In this document: positions 25,497 to 35,058 of the stretch, piece by piece
How the letters are laid out: the number at the start of each line of letters is the position of its first letter
Position numbering within the stretch: the stretch's first letter is position 1
NCBI RefSeq assembly: GCF_016463975.1
Contig: NZ_JAEMNX010000009.1
Coordinates: 106,543 to 170,542, forward strand
Direction: 5' to 3'
Source of the DNA: Marinomonas transparens
Lineage (GTDB): Bacteria; Pseudomonadota; Gammaproteobacteria; Pseudomonadales; Marinomonadaceae
DNA length: 64,000 nt
Position numbers and translations under genes: made by a program
Notes under the pieces: generated by a model
What the model saw: the letters and a program-made list of their open reading frames with translations, nothing else
Databases searched by the model: none
What the model was told of the DNA's origin: nothing

Positions 25497-27911
25497 GTGA
25501 GCCAACATACATTACAATCATTACTCGCACCAAAATCCATGGTAGTGCTCACTGGCGAGGACGAACACGACCCTCTTATGCTAGCGTTAGTCGAAGCGTT
25601 GTCTCATGCTAAACGGCCCTGTCCTGTCAACTTGGTTGGCGTTGCTCCCCATACAAAAAATGCGAGCAATTTACCTTTCCCCCATGTTTCCTCTTTAAAC
25701 AAACTAAATAACACGGCTGACCTAGCAATCCTCGCTGGTCCTTACCCTCACTCATCCATGGAAGAAATTATCACTGACTGTGGTGCCGCCAATATTGGCT
25801 CCCTATTGATGCTCACTTGGACAGACGAACCCAGCGCCAAATTACTCAAACTTCTACGCCAGCATAATGTACGCTTGTTGGGCCCCAACAGCTTTGGGGT
25901 TTGCCGTCCCAAACAAGGTGTCTTTGCTTGGTTAGGTTTAACTCACCCCTTACCAGGCCGTTTGGCACTCATGTCCCAATCTGGCACAGTTGCCAGTGCA
26001 TTAGTCGATTGGGCGACATGGCAAGGTATTGGATTTTCTCAAGTGGTCTCCATGGGAACCCCTGTGGATGTGATGCCATCGCAAGTACTGGATTATTTAT
26101 CCAACGATTTTGACAGTCAGGCAATCTTGATGTACCTGCAAAAAATCGGTCGTCCAACGCGTTTTTTAAGCAGTTTACGCGCTACGGGGCGCAGCAAACC
26201 GGTGGCCGTGGTAACAGAGCATTCAATGGGGGCAGATGAGCGCGTACTCGACGCGGCCTTAAGCCGTACTGGTGCGGTTCGTGGTCGTCGACTCAATGAC
26301 CTTATCGCCGCAGCATCCGTGATGACCAATGCGCGACGCGTAAAAGAAGGTTCCTTGTTGATTATTGGTAATGGTGCAGGCCCTGGAGAGCTCGCCGCCC
26401 AGCGAGCAAAAGAATTAAACATCGATCTACTTTCTCCAGAAGGCGAGCTACATGACCAGTTAGAAGCCATCATGGCAGGACGAGGCGGCATAGGCCCAGT
26501 TACGACAGTGTGGGCAAGTTGCGCCACAGATCTATTTATTGATCTGGCAAAAACCGCATTAAATAGCGAACAATGCGGCGCAGTCTTACTCACCCTAAGC
26601 CCTACTGCTTTTATCGATGTCGATTCGCTCTACGACCTGATTAGTAAGTTACATAAAACACAGAAGAAACTCGTTCTAGTCTGTTTATTGGGCGGGGGCA
26701 ATATGACCAGTATGCGTACTCGAATCAATGAAGCAGGTATTCCAACCTTTCGTACGCCAGAAACCGCCATTGAAGGTTTTCAGTTTTTAGTACAATTCCA
26801 GCGTAACCAGCTACTCGCAAAACAAGCACCAGACAGCCATGCTTTTCGTTTTAAAATTGATGTTTCACACGCTACGAATGCCCTTAATCAGTTACGCAAG
26901 GAAGGCAAAAAAACACCTTCAGGTGAAGATCTACGGGGTATCTTTGAACTATTTCATATCCGTTTAACCTCGCGTCGTCAGGCCTCTAACCTGTTATCAG
27001 CTCCCATTCATCTACGCGTTTTCCAAGATGCGATTTTTGGCCCAGCCATTGGGCTTTCACTAGAAGGGGCACAACAACACAAGCAAGCAGAGGCTGTTGC
27101 CCTGCCACCACTCAATACCATATTGGCTAAAGACCTAATTCATCGCGCTTTCCCTAATATGGCGTCTTTTGAGCTGGAAAAACTATTGCGTAATCTATCG
27201 ACCTTAGTCTGTGAACTGCCCGAAATTGAGTATTTGAAATTATCGGATGTACGCATTCACGAAAGTGGTAGCTGCTATGCGGAGGTTTCCTCTTCACTAC
27301 GCGATTGTTCAAAAATGAGTCGTTATGAACACCTGGCCATTCACCCTTATCCACGCCAATGGGTCTCTGAGTTAGTTTTGAAAAACAGCGAAGTCGTCAC
27401 AATACGCCCTGTTCTACCGAGGGATTCTGGTATTTTAGCCAACTTCGTACGCAGCATGTCCCATGAAACCCGCTACTTCCGATTTATCTCTAATATCAGT
27501 GAACTGACACCCAGAATGCTGGCAAGTATGTCTCATATCGACTACGACAGGGAAATGGCGCTGCTTGCTGTGCTAGAACGTAATGGGCAAGACTTGCTCA
27601 TAGGTACAGCGCGCTACATAGATAACTTTGACGACCAAAGTTGTGAATTTGCCGTGGTGCTAGGAGACGAATTCCAAGGCCTAGGCTTGGCCTCCTATCT
27701 AATGCGCCAACTGTTCCGTGTGGCAAGCGACAAAGGCATTCGCGTCATGAAAGGCATAGTTCTGGCAGAAAACAAACGCATGCTCGACTTCTGCCAGCAT
27801 CTCGGTTTTAATATTCGACGGGATGAAGACGACTTCGGACAAATGATCGCCACCATCAAACTCACCCCAGCATTACTCAAAAATGTCGAAGCTAAAATGC
27901 ACAAAACGTAA
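25497..27911 (+). CDS. Pat/YfiQ-type protein lysine acetyltransferase with reduced ATP-grasp domain
   Basis: This 804-residue protein has an NDP-forming acyl-CoA synthetase part fused to a C-terminal GNAT domain, as in E. coli PatZ (886 residues). In order: CoA-binding (GPNSFGVCRP and ALMSQSGTVASALVDWA), ligase-CoA domain (to about 450), an ATP-grasp-like region (about 465-610), and GNAT (about 630-800). The GNAT motif is DEFQGLGLASYLMRQL, preceded by MSHETRYFRF. The ATP-grasp part jumps from LFHIRLTSRRQA to LRVFQDAIFGPAIG, skipping the nucleotide-binding core that PatZ has there, so synthetase activity is unlikely, as in PatZ itself. GTG start with TGAGGAGA. It probably acetylates metabolic enzymes such as Acs. 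Confidence 0.85.
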   Translation: MSQHTLQSLLAPKSMVVLTGEDEHDPLMLALVEALSHAKRPCPVNLVGVAPHTKNASNLPFPHVSSLNKLNNTADLAILAGPYPHSSMEEIITDCGAANIGSLLMLTWTDEPSAKLLKLLRQHNVRLLGPNSFGVCRPKQGVFAWLGLTHPLPGRLALMSQSGTVASALVDWATWQGIGFSQVVSMGTPVDVMPSQVLDYLSNDFDSQAILMYLQKIGRPTRFLSSLRATGRSKPVAVVTEHSMGADERVLDAALSRTGAVRGRRLNDLIAAASVMTNARRVKEGSLLIIGNGAGPGELAAQRAKELNIDLLSPEGELHDQLEAIMAGRGGIGPVTTVWASCATDLFIDLAKTALNSEQCGAVLLTLSPTAFIDVDSLYDLISKLHKTQKKLVLVCLLGGGNMTSMRTRINEAGIPTFRTPETAIEGFQFLVQFQRNQLLAKQAPDSHAFRFKIDVSHATNALNQLRKEGKKTPSGEDLRGIFELFHIRLTSRRQASNLLSAPIHLRVFQDAIFGPAIGLSLEGAQQHKQAEAVALPPLNTILAKDLIHRAFPNMASFELEKLLRNLSTLVCELPEIEYLKLSDVRIHESGSCYAEVSSSLRDCSKMSRYEHLAIHPYPRQWVSELVLKNSEVVTIRPVLPRDSGILANFVRSMSHETRYFRFISNISELTPRMLASMSHIDYDREMALLAVLERNGQDLLIGTARYIDNFDDQSCEFAVVLGDEFQGLGLASYLMRQLFRVASDKGIRVMKGIVLAENKRMLDFCQHLGFNIRRDEDDFGQMIATIKLTPALLKNVEAKMHKT

Positions 27912-27913
27912 CT

Positions 27914-27939
27914 AAAGCCATCTCACAAGATGGCCTTTT
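27914..27939. terminator. Terminator between the convergent pat and cdd genes
   Basis: GCCATCT and AGATGGC pair around CACA, with A-rich left and T-rich right flanks, just after the acetyltransferase stop. Confidence 0.7.
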
Positions 27940-27943
27940 CTCG

Positions 27944-28348
27944 TTAAGCGAGGTTTTCAGGGCCGAAGGAAAAGGGTAAGAGCTCATCCAAGGATAGCGT
28001 CTTTCGCACCCCTTCAGGACCACAAATATGAATCATGGTATCCACAGAGGAAAACTCCCGAATACGCTGACGGCAACCGCCGCAAGGGGTGACCAGCTGA
28101 TCGCCTTCACCCATCACATAAATGGCTTTAATCTTTGTTTCACCATCTCTTACCATGGAAGCAATCGCGCCAGCCTCGGCACAAGTCCCTTCTGGGTAAG
28201 AAGCATTTTCGACATTACAGCCAGAATAATGCTTACCACTGGCTGTCACAATCGCAGCCCCCACTGTAAAGCGTGAATAAGGCACATAGGCCTTGCCCAT
28301 GGCTTCTTTGGCGAGTTCAAACAATACGCCATCATTCACTTCCGACAT
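27944..28348 (-). CDS. cdd: Cytidine deaminase
   Basis: This homotetramer-type Zn enzyme of about 134 residues deaminates cytidine and deoxycytidine. The zinc and proton-shuttle motif is GTCAEAGAI and the second zinc motif PCGGCRQ. It begins at the ATG at 28348, one base after the stop of the permease gene, so it is the last gene of a nucleoside-import operon. The longer in-frame reading is within the permease and is not used. Co-localisation with the importer points to use of imported nucleosides. Confidence 0.93.
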   Translation of the reverse strand: MSEVNDGVLFELAKEAMGKAYVPYSRFTVGAAIVTASGKHYSGCNVENASYPEGTCAEAGAIASMVRDGETKIKAIYVMGEGDQLVTPCGGCRQRIREFSSVDTMIHICGPEGVRKTLSLDELLPFSFGPENLA

Positions 28349-28349
28349 A

Positions 28350-29318
28350 CTATTCTCGCTCTTTGACGTAGGGACGACCAACCGCTTTCGGTCCAACCGC
28401 TTTGCCAATAAAACCAGCAAGTAACAAGACAGTTAACACATAAGGCAAGACTTCAATAGCCTGTACCGGCACTTCACCAATACCGGGAAGCTCAACCCCT
28501 TGCAAACGCACTGCTACCGCATCTAAGAAGCCAAACAGCAAACAAGCCAACAACACAGGGACTGGACGCCATTTACCAAAAATAAGTGCTGCCAATGCCA
28601 TATAGCCTTTGCCTGCACTCATGTCTTTCAAAAAGCCTGCGTTATGGGCAGTCGATAAATAAGCACCAGCAATACCACACAAGATGCCACAAATAATTAA
28701 GGCACGATAGCGAATGAAGGCGACAGAAATACCTGCCGTGTCCACCGCTTGAGGATTTTCACCTACAGCACGAAGACGTAAACCAAAGCGGGTTTTGTAA
28801 ATCACCCAATAGGTCACTGGTACCATGGCGAAAGCAAGATATACCAAGATATTGTGACCACTTAACAAGTTAGAATAAATCTGCCCAATAACAGGAACGC
28901 TTGCTAAAGCGTCGGCAAACGGCAAGGTAATATCCGTAAAACGAGCATCACCAGATAGAGCAGGCGTTTGCCCCCCCATACTGAACCAATCCAGACCTAA
29001 GGTGACAGTCAAACCTGCCACCACGGTATTAATCGCCACACCAGAAACAATATGGTCGCCACGGTGTGTAATACAAGCAAAGCCATGGATCATCGCCAAG
29101 CCAACGGAGGCTAAAATACCGAAGCACAAACCTATCCAAGCGGATCCATACACTGCCGCACCTGCCGCTGCAGCAAAGGCGCTACCTAGAATCTTACCTT
29201 CTAGACCAATATCGACAATACCTGAGCGCTCAGCGTACAGTCCTGCCAACGCCGCTAAAATAAGAGGCGTAGAAACCCGTAATGTGGCATCTAGCATAAG
29301 TATCAATGTTTCAAACAT
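28350..29318 (-). CDS. Nucleoside ABC transporter permease (NupQ/BmpC type)
   Basis: This 322-residue permease belongs to the BPD_transp_2 family, with eight to ten membrane segments. It carries GLEGKILGSAFAAAAGAAVYG near the N-terminus and LRAVGENPQAVDTAGISVAFIRY, the family's coupling-loop region. The second permease of the importer is encoded just upstream, with a nine-base gap. The set with a BMP-family binding protein and cytidine deaminase indicates nucleoside rather than sugar uptake. Confidence 0.88.
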   Translation of the reverse strand: MFETLILMLDATLRVSTPLILAALAGLYAERSGIVDIGLEGKILGSAFAAAAGAAVYGSAWIGLCFGILASVGLAMIHGFACITHRGDHIVSGVAINTVVAGLTVTLGLDWFSMGGQTPALSGDARFTDITLPFADALASVPVIGQIYSNLLSGHNILVYLAFAMVPVTYWVIYKTRFGLRLRAVGENPQAVDTAGISVAFIRYRALIICGILCGIAGAYLSTAHNAGFLKDMSAGKGYMALAALIFGKWRPVPVLLACLLFGFLDAVAVRLQGVELPGIGEVPVQAIEVLPYVLTVLLLAGFIGKAVGPKAVGRPYVKERE

Positions 29319-29327
29319 ATTCTTCCC

Positions 29328-30425
29328 CTATGCCACCGCTCTGCGAATGAAAAAACCTTCGATGCGATCTTTAAACATATGCTCAAGCGCTCCCGAGAAT
29401 AAAATGACCAAACCTTGAATCACGACCACAATTTCTGGCGTAATATTAGGCAACTCAAATGCCAACTCAGCACCACCTTGATACAGGGCACCAAACAAGA
29501 TAGCCGCCAACACAATACCAATCGGATGGTTACGCCCCATTAGAGACACTGCAATTCCAGCAAAACCATAACCAGCGGTAAAGTTAAGCAGCAGACTATG
29601 GTTAACGCCCATAATTTCATTAATGCCAACAAAACCCGCCAAACCACCTGAAATCAACATCACCCAAATCGTTACTTTTGCGGTGTCAATACCAGCATAA
29701 CTCGCTGCTGTTGCACTGGTGCCCAAGGTACGTAATTGATAGCCCCAGCGGGTATGCCAGATTAGTCCCCATACTAAGACACAGCAGACCAAAGCAATAA
29801 CAAAGGCAAAATTAAGCGGTGAGCTGCCAATATCTATACCTAACGGCAAGAAAAAATCATGCAAGTAAGGCAGCCAAGCGCTCTCTTCGAACGTTCGACT
29901 GTTCGGTGCCATGCGTCCATCTTCCTTTAGCCAATTTACAATTAAGTAAACCATCAAAGAAGAAGCAATAAAGTTAAACATGATGGTGGTAATAACAATG
30001 TGACTGCCACGACGTGCTTGCAAGTAGGCTGGAATATAGGCCCATGCGGCACCAAATACGCCAGCACCAATAATTGCCAAGGGAGCAATCACATAAAATG
30101 GCATGGTTTTATCAAGCGCTAAACACACTAGACCAACCCCCAAACCACCAATATAAGCCTGACCTTCTCCACCTATATTGAACAATCCCGCTTTAAAGGC
30201 GACGGAAACCGCTAATCCGGTGAAAATGAAGTTAGTTGCATAGTAAAGGGTATAACCAATGCCTTCGTCATAACCGAAAGCGCCATAAATAAGGTAGCCA
30301 GCGGCTTCTATTGGGTCTTCACCTATGGCGAGAATCACTAAACCCGAAACCAAAAAAGCCAACATAATATTAATGAAAGGGATCAGCGCAACATTGACCC
30401 AAACTGGAACTTTAGGCTGGCTCAT
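29328..30425 (-). CDS. Nucleoside ABC transporter permease (NupP type)
   Basis: This 365-residue permease is the longer of the pair. Its coupling-loop signature is LRTLGTSATAASYAGIDTAKVTI, and INEIMGVNHSLLLNFTAGYGF precedes the later helices. Its ATG overlaps the ATPase stop by four bases. In homologous operons (bmpA-nupABC) the two permeases form the heterodimeric channel for purine and pyrimidine nucleosides. Confidence 0.88.
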   Translation of the reverse strand: MSQPKVPVWVNVALIPFINIMLAFLVSGLVILAIGEDPIEAAGYLIYGAFGYDEGIGYTLYYATNFIFTGLAVSVAFKAGLFNIGGEGQAYIGGLGVGLVCLALDKTMPFYVIAPLAIIGAGVFGAAWAYIPAYLQARRGSHIVITTIMFNFIASSLMVYLIVNWLKEDGRMAPNSRTFEESAWLPYLHDFFLPLGIDIGSSPLNFAFVIALVCCVLVWGLIWHTRWGYQLRTLGTSATAASYAGIDTAKVTIWVMLISGGLAGFVGINEIMGVNHSLLLNFTAGYGFAGIAVSLMGRNHPIGIVLAAILFGALYQGGAELAFELPNITPEIVVVIQGLVILFSGALEHMFKDRIEGFFIRRAVA

Positions 30426-31996
30426 GCTGACTCCCCTTCTTGTAACGCTTGTTCTGATAACTCTTCGTTGTAAGCATTTGCCATCATTAAGCCAAGCGTA
30501 CGTTCATCCGCGTCTTTTATGTCTAATTCGCCCACTATCGCACCATCGAACATCACAATAATGCGATCACTCAACGCCATAATCTCATCCAATTCAACCG
30601 AGACCAGTAAGATTGCTTTACCAGCAACGCAAAGTTTTACAATTTGTTCGTGTATATTTTCTATCGCCCCAATATCAACGCCTCGGGTCGGCTGCCCAAT
30701 CAGCAAGACATCTGGGTTCTGTTCTACTTCGCGAGCAATGACAATTTTTTGTTGGTTACCACCAGAGAAGTTGGCGGTTTTCAAATGAGGATTAGGGGGA
30801 CGTACATCCCATCCTGCCATACGTCGACTACATTCATCGACCATCACCTTGCGGTTCATCAGGACTTTGCCATTATAAGCGTCGGAATTGTGGTAACCCA
30901 ACACAGCGGCTTCATAGGCTTCAAACCCTGTGACCAGTCCCATTTTATGGCGATCTTCTGGTACATGGGCCATTTTCAGATCACGCATTTGCGCGGCATT
31001 TTTAGGCGCTTTGGCATTAATCAGTGTATCGCCGAATTGAATTTCACCCGATGTCATGGGAGTAATGCCAGAAAGCACATTGAGCAGTTCACTTTGCCCA
31101 TTACCCGACACCCCCGCAATACCAACAATTTCACCGGCCCGCAGGTCCAAGCTAACATTCTTGAGTCGCTCGACCCCTTGCCCATCAACAAAACAAAGGT
31201 TTTTTGCAGACAATACCGTTTCTGTTGGCGCGGCCACTTCTTTAGACACTTGCAGACGTACTTTTTTGCCAACCATCAACTCGGCAAGTTCTTCTTTATC
31301 CGTTTTCGCCGTTTCACGATGGGCAACCATTTCCCCTTGGCGCATCACAGAAACATTATCCGTGGAAGCCAAGATCTCACGTAACTTATGAGTGATTAAT
31401 AATACGGTCACGCCCTGCTCTTTTAGGGCTTTTAAGATACGGAATAAATGATCCGCTTCTTGAGGGGTAAGCACGCCAGTAGGCTCATCCAAAATCAAAA
31501 TACGTGCGCCACGATAAAGGGCTTTCAGTATTTCGACACGTTGCTGTAAACCAACAGGAAGTTCTTCCACTATTGCGTCTACATCAATATCCAAACTGTA
31601 TTCTTGCGCCAAGCGTTGTAGTTCAACCCGTGCGGCGTCCATTCCTTGTTTTAATAACGCACCACCTTCAGCACCCAGTACAACATTCTCTAGCACGGTA
31701 AAGTTTTCCACCAACATGAAATGCTGGTGCACCATACCAATACCCGAATCAATGGCATCTTGAGAAGTACGAATATCGACTCGTTTGCTATCTACTTCAA
31801 TATAACCCGTATCGGCTTCATAAAAGCCATAGATGATACTCATTAAGGTAGATTTACCCGCACCGTTTTCACCTATGATGCCGTGAATCGTGCCAGCTTC
31901 AACTTGCAGGCAAATATCTTTGTTGGCCTGAACCGCCCCAAAGCGTTTGCTGATATCTCGCAATTCAATTGCGTATGGCGTTGCATTATTTGTCAT
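30422..31996 (-). CDS. Nucleoside ABC transporter ATPase with two nucleotide-binding domains
   Basis: This 524-residue protein has two ABC domains, as in RbsA and NupA/NupO. Domain 1: Walker A GENGAGKSTLMS, signature LPVGLQQRVEI, Walker B RILILDEPTGVL, H-loop ITHKLRE. Domain 2: a relaxed Walker A GVSGNGQSELLN, signature FSGGNQQKIVIARE, Walker B LLIGQPTRGVD. The second site lacks the usual Lys, a common feature of this type, with Q in place of K. It is separated by a hairpin from the upstream binding-protein gene. Confidence 0.92.
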   Translation of the reverse strand: MTNNATPYAIELRDISKRFGAVQANKDICLQVEAGTIHGIIGENGAGKSTLMSIIYGFYEADTGYIEVDSKRVDIRTSQDAIDSGIGMVHQHFMLVENFTVLENVVLGAEGGALLKQGMDAARVELQRLAQEYSLDIDVDAIVEELPVGLQQRVEILKALYRGARILILDEPTGVLTPQEADHLFRILKALKEQGVTVLLITHKLREILASTDNVSVMRQGEMVAHRETAKTDKEELAELMVGKKVRLQVSKEVAAPTETVLSAKNLCFVDGQGVERLKNVSLDLRAGEIVGIAGVSGNGQSELLNVLSGITPMTSGEIQFGDTLINAKAPKNAAQMRDLKMAHVPEDRHKMGLVTGFEAYEAAVLGYHNSDAYNGKVLMNRKVMVDECSRRMAGWDVRPPNPHLKTANFSGGNQQKIVIAREVEQNPDVLLIGQPTRGVDIGAIENIHEQIVKLCVAGKAILLVSVELDEIMALSDRIIVMFDGAIVGELDIKDADERTLGLMMANAYNEELSEQALQEGESA

Positions 31997-32127
31997 ATCT
32001 AAAGTAATTCGTCTGAGTTAAATGGAACGCTCTTAGTGTCTCTAAATGAGTCAGAGCACTCAGTGTGTTTTTTGTTACCACGGTTATTTCATCGCGATAG
32101 CATTCAATATCAAAACATCAAGGCAAA

Positions 32128-32164
32128 AAAAACAGCTGCCCACTAAACGCCAACAGCTGTTTGA
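32128..32164 (-). terminator. Terminator between binding-protein and ATPase genes of the nucleoside importer
   Basis: AAACAGCTG and CAGCTGTTT pair around a 15-base loop, and on the minus strand a T8 run follows. It begins about ten bases after the binding-protein stop, so read-through likely sets the importer level. Confidence 0.8.
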
Positions 32165-32173
32165 TTATGCAAC

Positions 32174-33169
32174 TTAGTAATTACAAGTATTGTCTGACAT
32201 GTAATCATGTACTTTGATATCACCGCTGACAATCTTAGCGCTGATGTCTTTCATCTTCGCTTTCATATCGTCAGTAATGAGGTTCGCGTTGTTATCATCC
32301 AGCGCCCAATCTACACCACCCTCAGCAAGACCAAGAACCATGAAACCCGGCTTCCAAGTGCCAGTTTGTGCTGCTTCATAAGCGTTATAAGCCGCTTGAT
32401 CAACACGTTTAACCATAGACGTTAGCATGGTGCCAGGTTGTATATGGTTTTGGTTAGAATCCACACCAATTGCTAGTTTACCGCTATCTTTTGCAGCTTG
32501 ATAAACACCAATACCGGTACCACCTGCGGCAGCAAATACTACGTCAGCACCTTGAGAGAACTGGCTTTTAGCAAGCTCAGAACCTTTTGTTGGGTCATTA
32601 AATGCCGCCCCCGTAGACCCCGTCATATTCTGAATTACTGTCGCATCAGCCGTGATGTATTTAGCACCTTGCTCGTAACCACAACCAAAGCGACGAATAA
32701 GTGGAATGTCCATACCACCAACGAAACCAACAGTATGAGTCGTCGATTTCATTGCCGCCAAAGCGCCCACTAGGAAAGAGCCTTCTTGCTCTTTAAAGAC
32801 AATGGATTGAACGTTAGGAAGGTCGATGACACCATCAATGATGCTGAAATGAATATTAGGGAAATCTTTCGCTACTTTTTCAACCGCTGAGGTCATTGAA
32901 AAACCAACCGCAACGATAGGTGAATAACCTCGTTTCGCTAAACGGCGTAGGCCTTGTTCAACCTGAGCTTCGTTCTTCGGCTCAAATTCACGCACTTGGA
33001 TACTCGTATCCGCTGTATAGCGCTTAATGCCGTTATAAACCCCTTCGTTGAAGGACTTATCAAACTTACCTGCTTGGTCATAAACAACTGCTGGTTTAAT
33101 GTCTGCTGCTTGAGCTATGCTCGCCGAGATAGCTAGCGCCGTAACAGACGCAAGAAAAATACCTTTCAT
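32174..33169 (-). CDS. BMP-family (Med/BmpA) nucleoside-binding protein
   Basis: This periplasmic binding protein has a signal peptide (MKGIFLASV ... IAQA), with the mature N-terminus ADIKPAVVYDQAGKFDKSFNEGVY. In the BMP family, KFDKSFNEG and VGFSMTSAVE line the nucleoside site. No lipobox Cys follows the signal peptide, so it is soluble, not a lipoprotein. The start at 33169 has GAGGAA upstream; the longer reading is unsupported. It is the first gene of the importer operon. Purine nucleosides are the usual ligands of this family. Confidence 0.9.
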   Translation of the reverse strand: MKGIFLASVTALAISASIAQAADIKPAVVYDQAGKFDKSFNEGVYNGIKRYTADTSIQVREFEPKNEAQVEQGLRRLAKRGYSPIVAVGFSMTSAVEKVAKDFPNIHFSIIDGVIDLPNVQSIVFKEQEGSFLVGALAAMKSTTHTVGFVGGMDIPLIRRFGCGYEQGAKYITADATVIQNMTGSTGAAFNDPTKGSELAKSQFSQGADVVFAAAGGTGIGVYQAAKDSGKLAIGVDSNQNHIQPGTMLTSMVKRVDQAAYNAYEAAQTGTWKPGFMVLGLAEGGVDWALDDNNANLITDDMKAKMKDISAKIVSGDIKVHDYMSDNTCNY

Positions 33170-33405
33170 TCCAATTCCTCTTGTGGTTTTTTTAATTATA
33201 TTCGGACAGATAATGAATCTTGCCCAAGTGGTCAAAAATAAACTTATTCACGCCATAGCGCAATGCTACACTAAATTATTAGTGTGAACATTCTAGTGCA
33301 TTTTGCTTGAAAAGCAGATGAAAAAAGAGCTCTTATCGCAATTTTAATGGCCTAAAATAACCTGCAATTGTTATGCCGGACATAGGCAAACGACTCATAT
33401 CTGCT

Positions 33406-34224
33406 CTAAGTTTGGCAATTAACACAATAAACCGTACTACGCTGAGCCTGTCGAATCTCTTTCAGTGTCGAGCCACACACAGTACAAGGCTTATCTGCTC
33501 GTCCATAGACGGTTAGCTCTTGCTTGAAATACCCAGGCTTACCATCACCGCCTACAAAATCTTTCAAGGTAGTACCGCCCTGTTTAATGGCAGCAGCAAG
33601 TACCGCTTTAATGCATTCCACCAAACGCCTCATGCGAGCTTTACTGATATTACCCGCCATACGAGTAGGCCGAATACCTGCTTTAAATAAGGCTTCATTT
33701 GCATAAATATTGCCTACGCCTACCACAACCTTGCTATCCATAATGAAGGTTTTAATCGGCACTTTACGGCCTTTAGCACGAGCATAAAGTTGCTCAACAT
33801 TAAACAAGTCCGATAAAGGTTCGGGGCCAAGGTGTTTAATTAAATCATGTTGATGCCAATCATCGGTCGTCCACAAAATAGCACCAAAACGACGCGGGTC
33901 TGTGTACCTTAACCAAGGACCATCGCCCTCAAAACAGAAATCCACATGGTCGTGAAAGAGGGGCGGTGTATCAACTGGTACAAAATACAAACTGCCAGAC
34001 ATACCAAGATGAATAATTAATGTCCCTTTAGCAGTATGAATACCTATGTACTTGCCACGACGAGATAAATGAGTGACTTCCTGACCGACCACATCCGCAG
34101 TCAATTCAGGAGTAATGAGCCAGCGCAATTGCGGCTGACGAATATCAACCTGTGCAAGTGTGCGGCCAACAAGATGCGACTCGATACCGCGTAACGTGGT
34201 TTCCACTTCTGGCAATTCAGGCAT
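33406..34224 (-). CDS. mutM: Formamidopyrimidine-DNA glycosylase
   Basis: This bifunctional glycosylase/AP lyase removes 8-oxoguanine and formamidopyrimidines. The start must be the ATG at 34224 so that Pro is the second residue (MPELPEVETTLRG), the catalytic amine. Other features are LGMSGSLYF, the DPRRFG, the helix-two-turn-helix VVGVGNIYANEALF, and a C-terminal zinc finger (CTVCGST and YCVNCQT). It is the last gene of the rpmB-rpmG-mutM cluster seen in many gammaproteobacteria. The longer reading adds three residues that would block activity. Confidence 0.95.
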   Translation of the reverse strand: MPELPEVETTLRGIESHLVGRTLAQVDIRQPQLRWLITPELTADVVGQEVTHLSRRGKYIGIHTAKGTLIIHLGMSGSLYFVPVDTPPLFHDHVDFCFEGDGPWLRYTDPRRFGAILWTTDDWHQHDLIKHLGPEPLSDLFNVEQLYARAKGRKVPIKTFIMDSKVVVGVGNIYANEALFKAGIRPTRMAGNISKARMRRLVECIKAVLAAAIKQGGTTLKDFVGGDGKPGYFKQELTVYGRADKPCTVCGSTLKEIRQAQRSTVYCVNCQT

Positions 34225-34295
34225 AAGCCACCTCAAAATTAACTAAACAGTCACAAACGATACGGATCAAATAAGCAAATAGCTTCTTTTAGATA

Positions 34296-34328
34296 CAAAA
34301 AAACCGACTCAATGAGCCGGCTCTTTTT
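34296..34328 (-). terminator. Terminator after rpmG
   Basis: CCGGCTC and GAGTCGG pair (one G-T) around ATT, followed on the minus strand by TTTTTTT. Confidence 0.8.
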
Positions 34329-34342
34329 ATAAGAATCGAAAA

Positions 34343-34513
34343 TTATTTAATTTTCGCTTCTTTGTACATAACGTGCTTACGTACAACAGGATCAAACTTT
34401 TTCATTTCAAGTTTATCCGGAGTATTTCGCTTGTTCTTGTCAGTTGTGTAAAAGTGACCAGTACCAGCAGAAGATACCATGCGAATTAAATCGCGAGCGC
34501 CTTTAGAAGCCAT
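34343..34513 (-). CDS. rpmG: 50S ribosomal protein L33
   Basis: A 56-residue protein, [17 protein letters not shown] at the start and YKEAKIK at the end, with the family-specific [14 protein letters not shown] and [12 protein letters not shown] in between. It lacks the Cys pairs of the zinc-binding L33 paralogue, so it is the zinc-free type. It is encoded 11 bp downstream of rpmB. Confidence 0.95.
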   Translation of the reverse strand: MASKGARDLIRMVSSAGTGHFYTTDKNKRNTPDKLEMKKFDPVVRKHVMYKEAKIK

Positions 34514-34524
34514 GATTCAGATCC

Positions 34525-34761
34525 TTATACTTTTTCGCCGTTGGCACGCATTTCAGTAAGAACTGTTTCGATGCCTTTTTTATCGATAATACGCATACCT
34601 TTAGAAGATACACGTAAACGGATGTAGCGGTTTTCACCTTCGACCCAAAAACGGTGCCAATGAAGGTTAGGAAGAAAACGACGCTTAGTACGACGCTTTG
34701 AGTGAGAAACGTTATTACCTGTAACAGGACGCTTCCCAGTAACTTGACATACGCGAGACAT
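34525..34761 (-). CDS. rpmB: 50S ribosomal protein L28
   Basis: This 78-residue L28 starts [16 protein letters not shown] and has [18 protein letters not shown], the basic family core. It is the Cys-poor form. It leads the rpmB-rpmG pair, upstream of mutM. A start at ATG with AAAAGG is normal. Confidence 0.95.
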   Translation of the reverse strand: MSRVCQVTGKRPVTGNNVSHSKRRTKRRFLPNLHWHRFWVEGENRYIRLRVSSKGMRIIDKKGIETVLTEMRANGEKV

Positions 34762-35058
34762 AATTAAATACCTTTTGCTATCCAGAAAGATTATTGGAAG
34801 TGTTTCACTTCCTCAGGCGGAGCATGATTCCTTATGAATCAAAAAAATCCCATACCGAGGATATAGCGGCGCGCATTTTCCCATACCCACACCTATTGAG
34901 CAACCTTATTGTTAAAAAAATGATCAATAAATGAATCTGAATAAAACCATAGTGACACTCCTTATCGAAACTACCGCCTACCTCTTCGGAGCATCACTAT
35001 GGTCCCTACAAACAGATTTGGTAATAAATAATTTGAGTCAAAATAATGCCTCAGACAC

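Noticed and set aside
30644..31384. 246-residue plus-strand ORF inside the nucleoside importer ATPase
   Set aside because: It is the antisense of the ATPase gene, whose motifs are complete on the minus strand.
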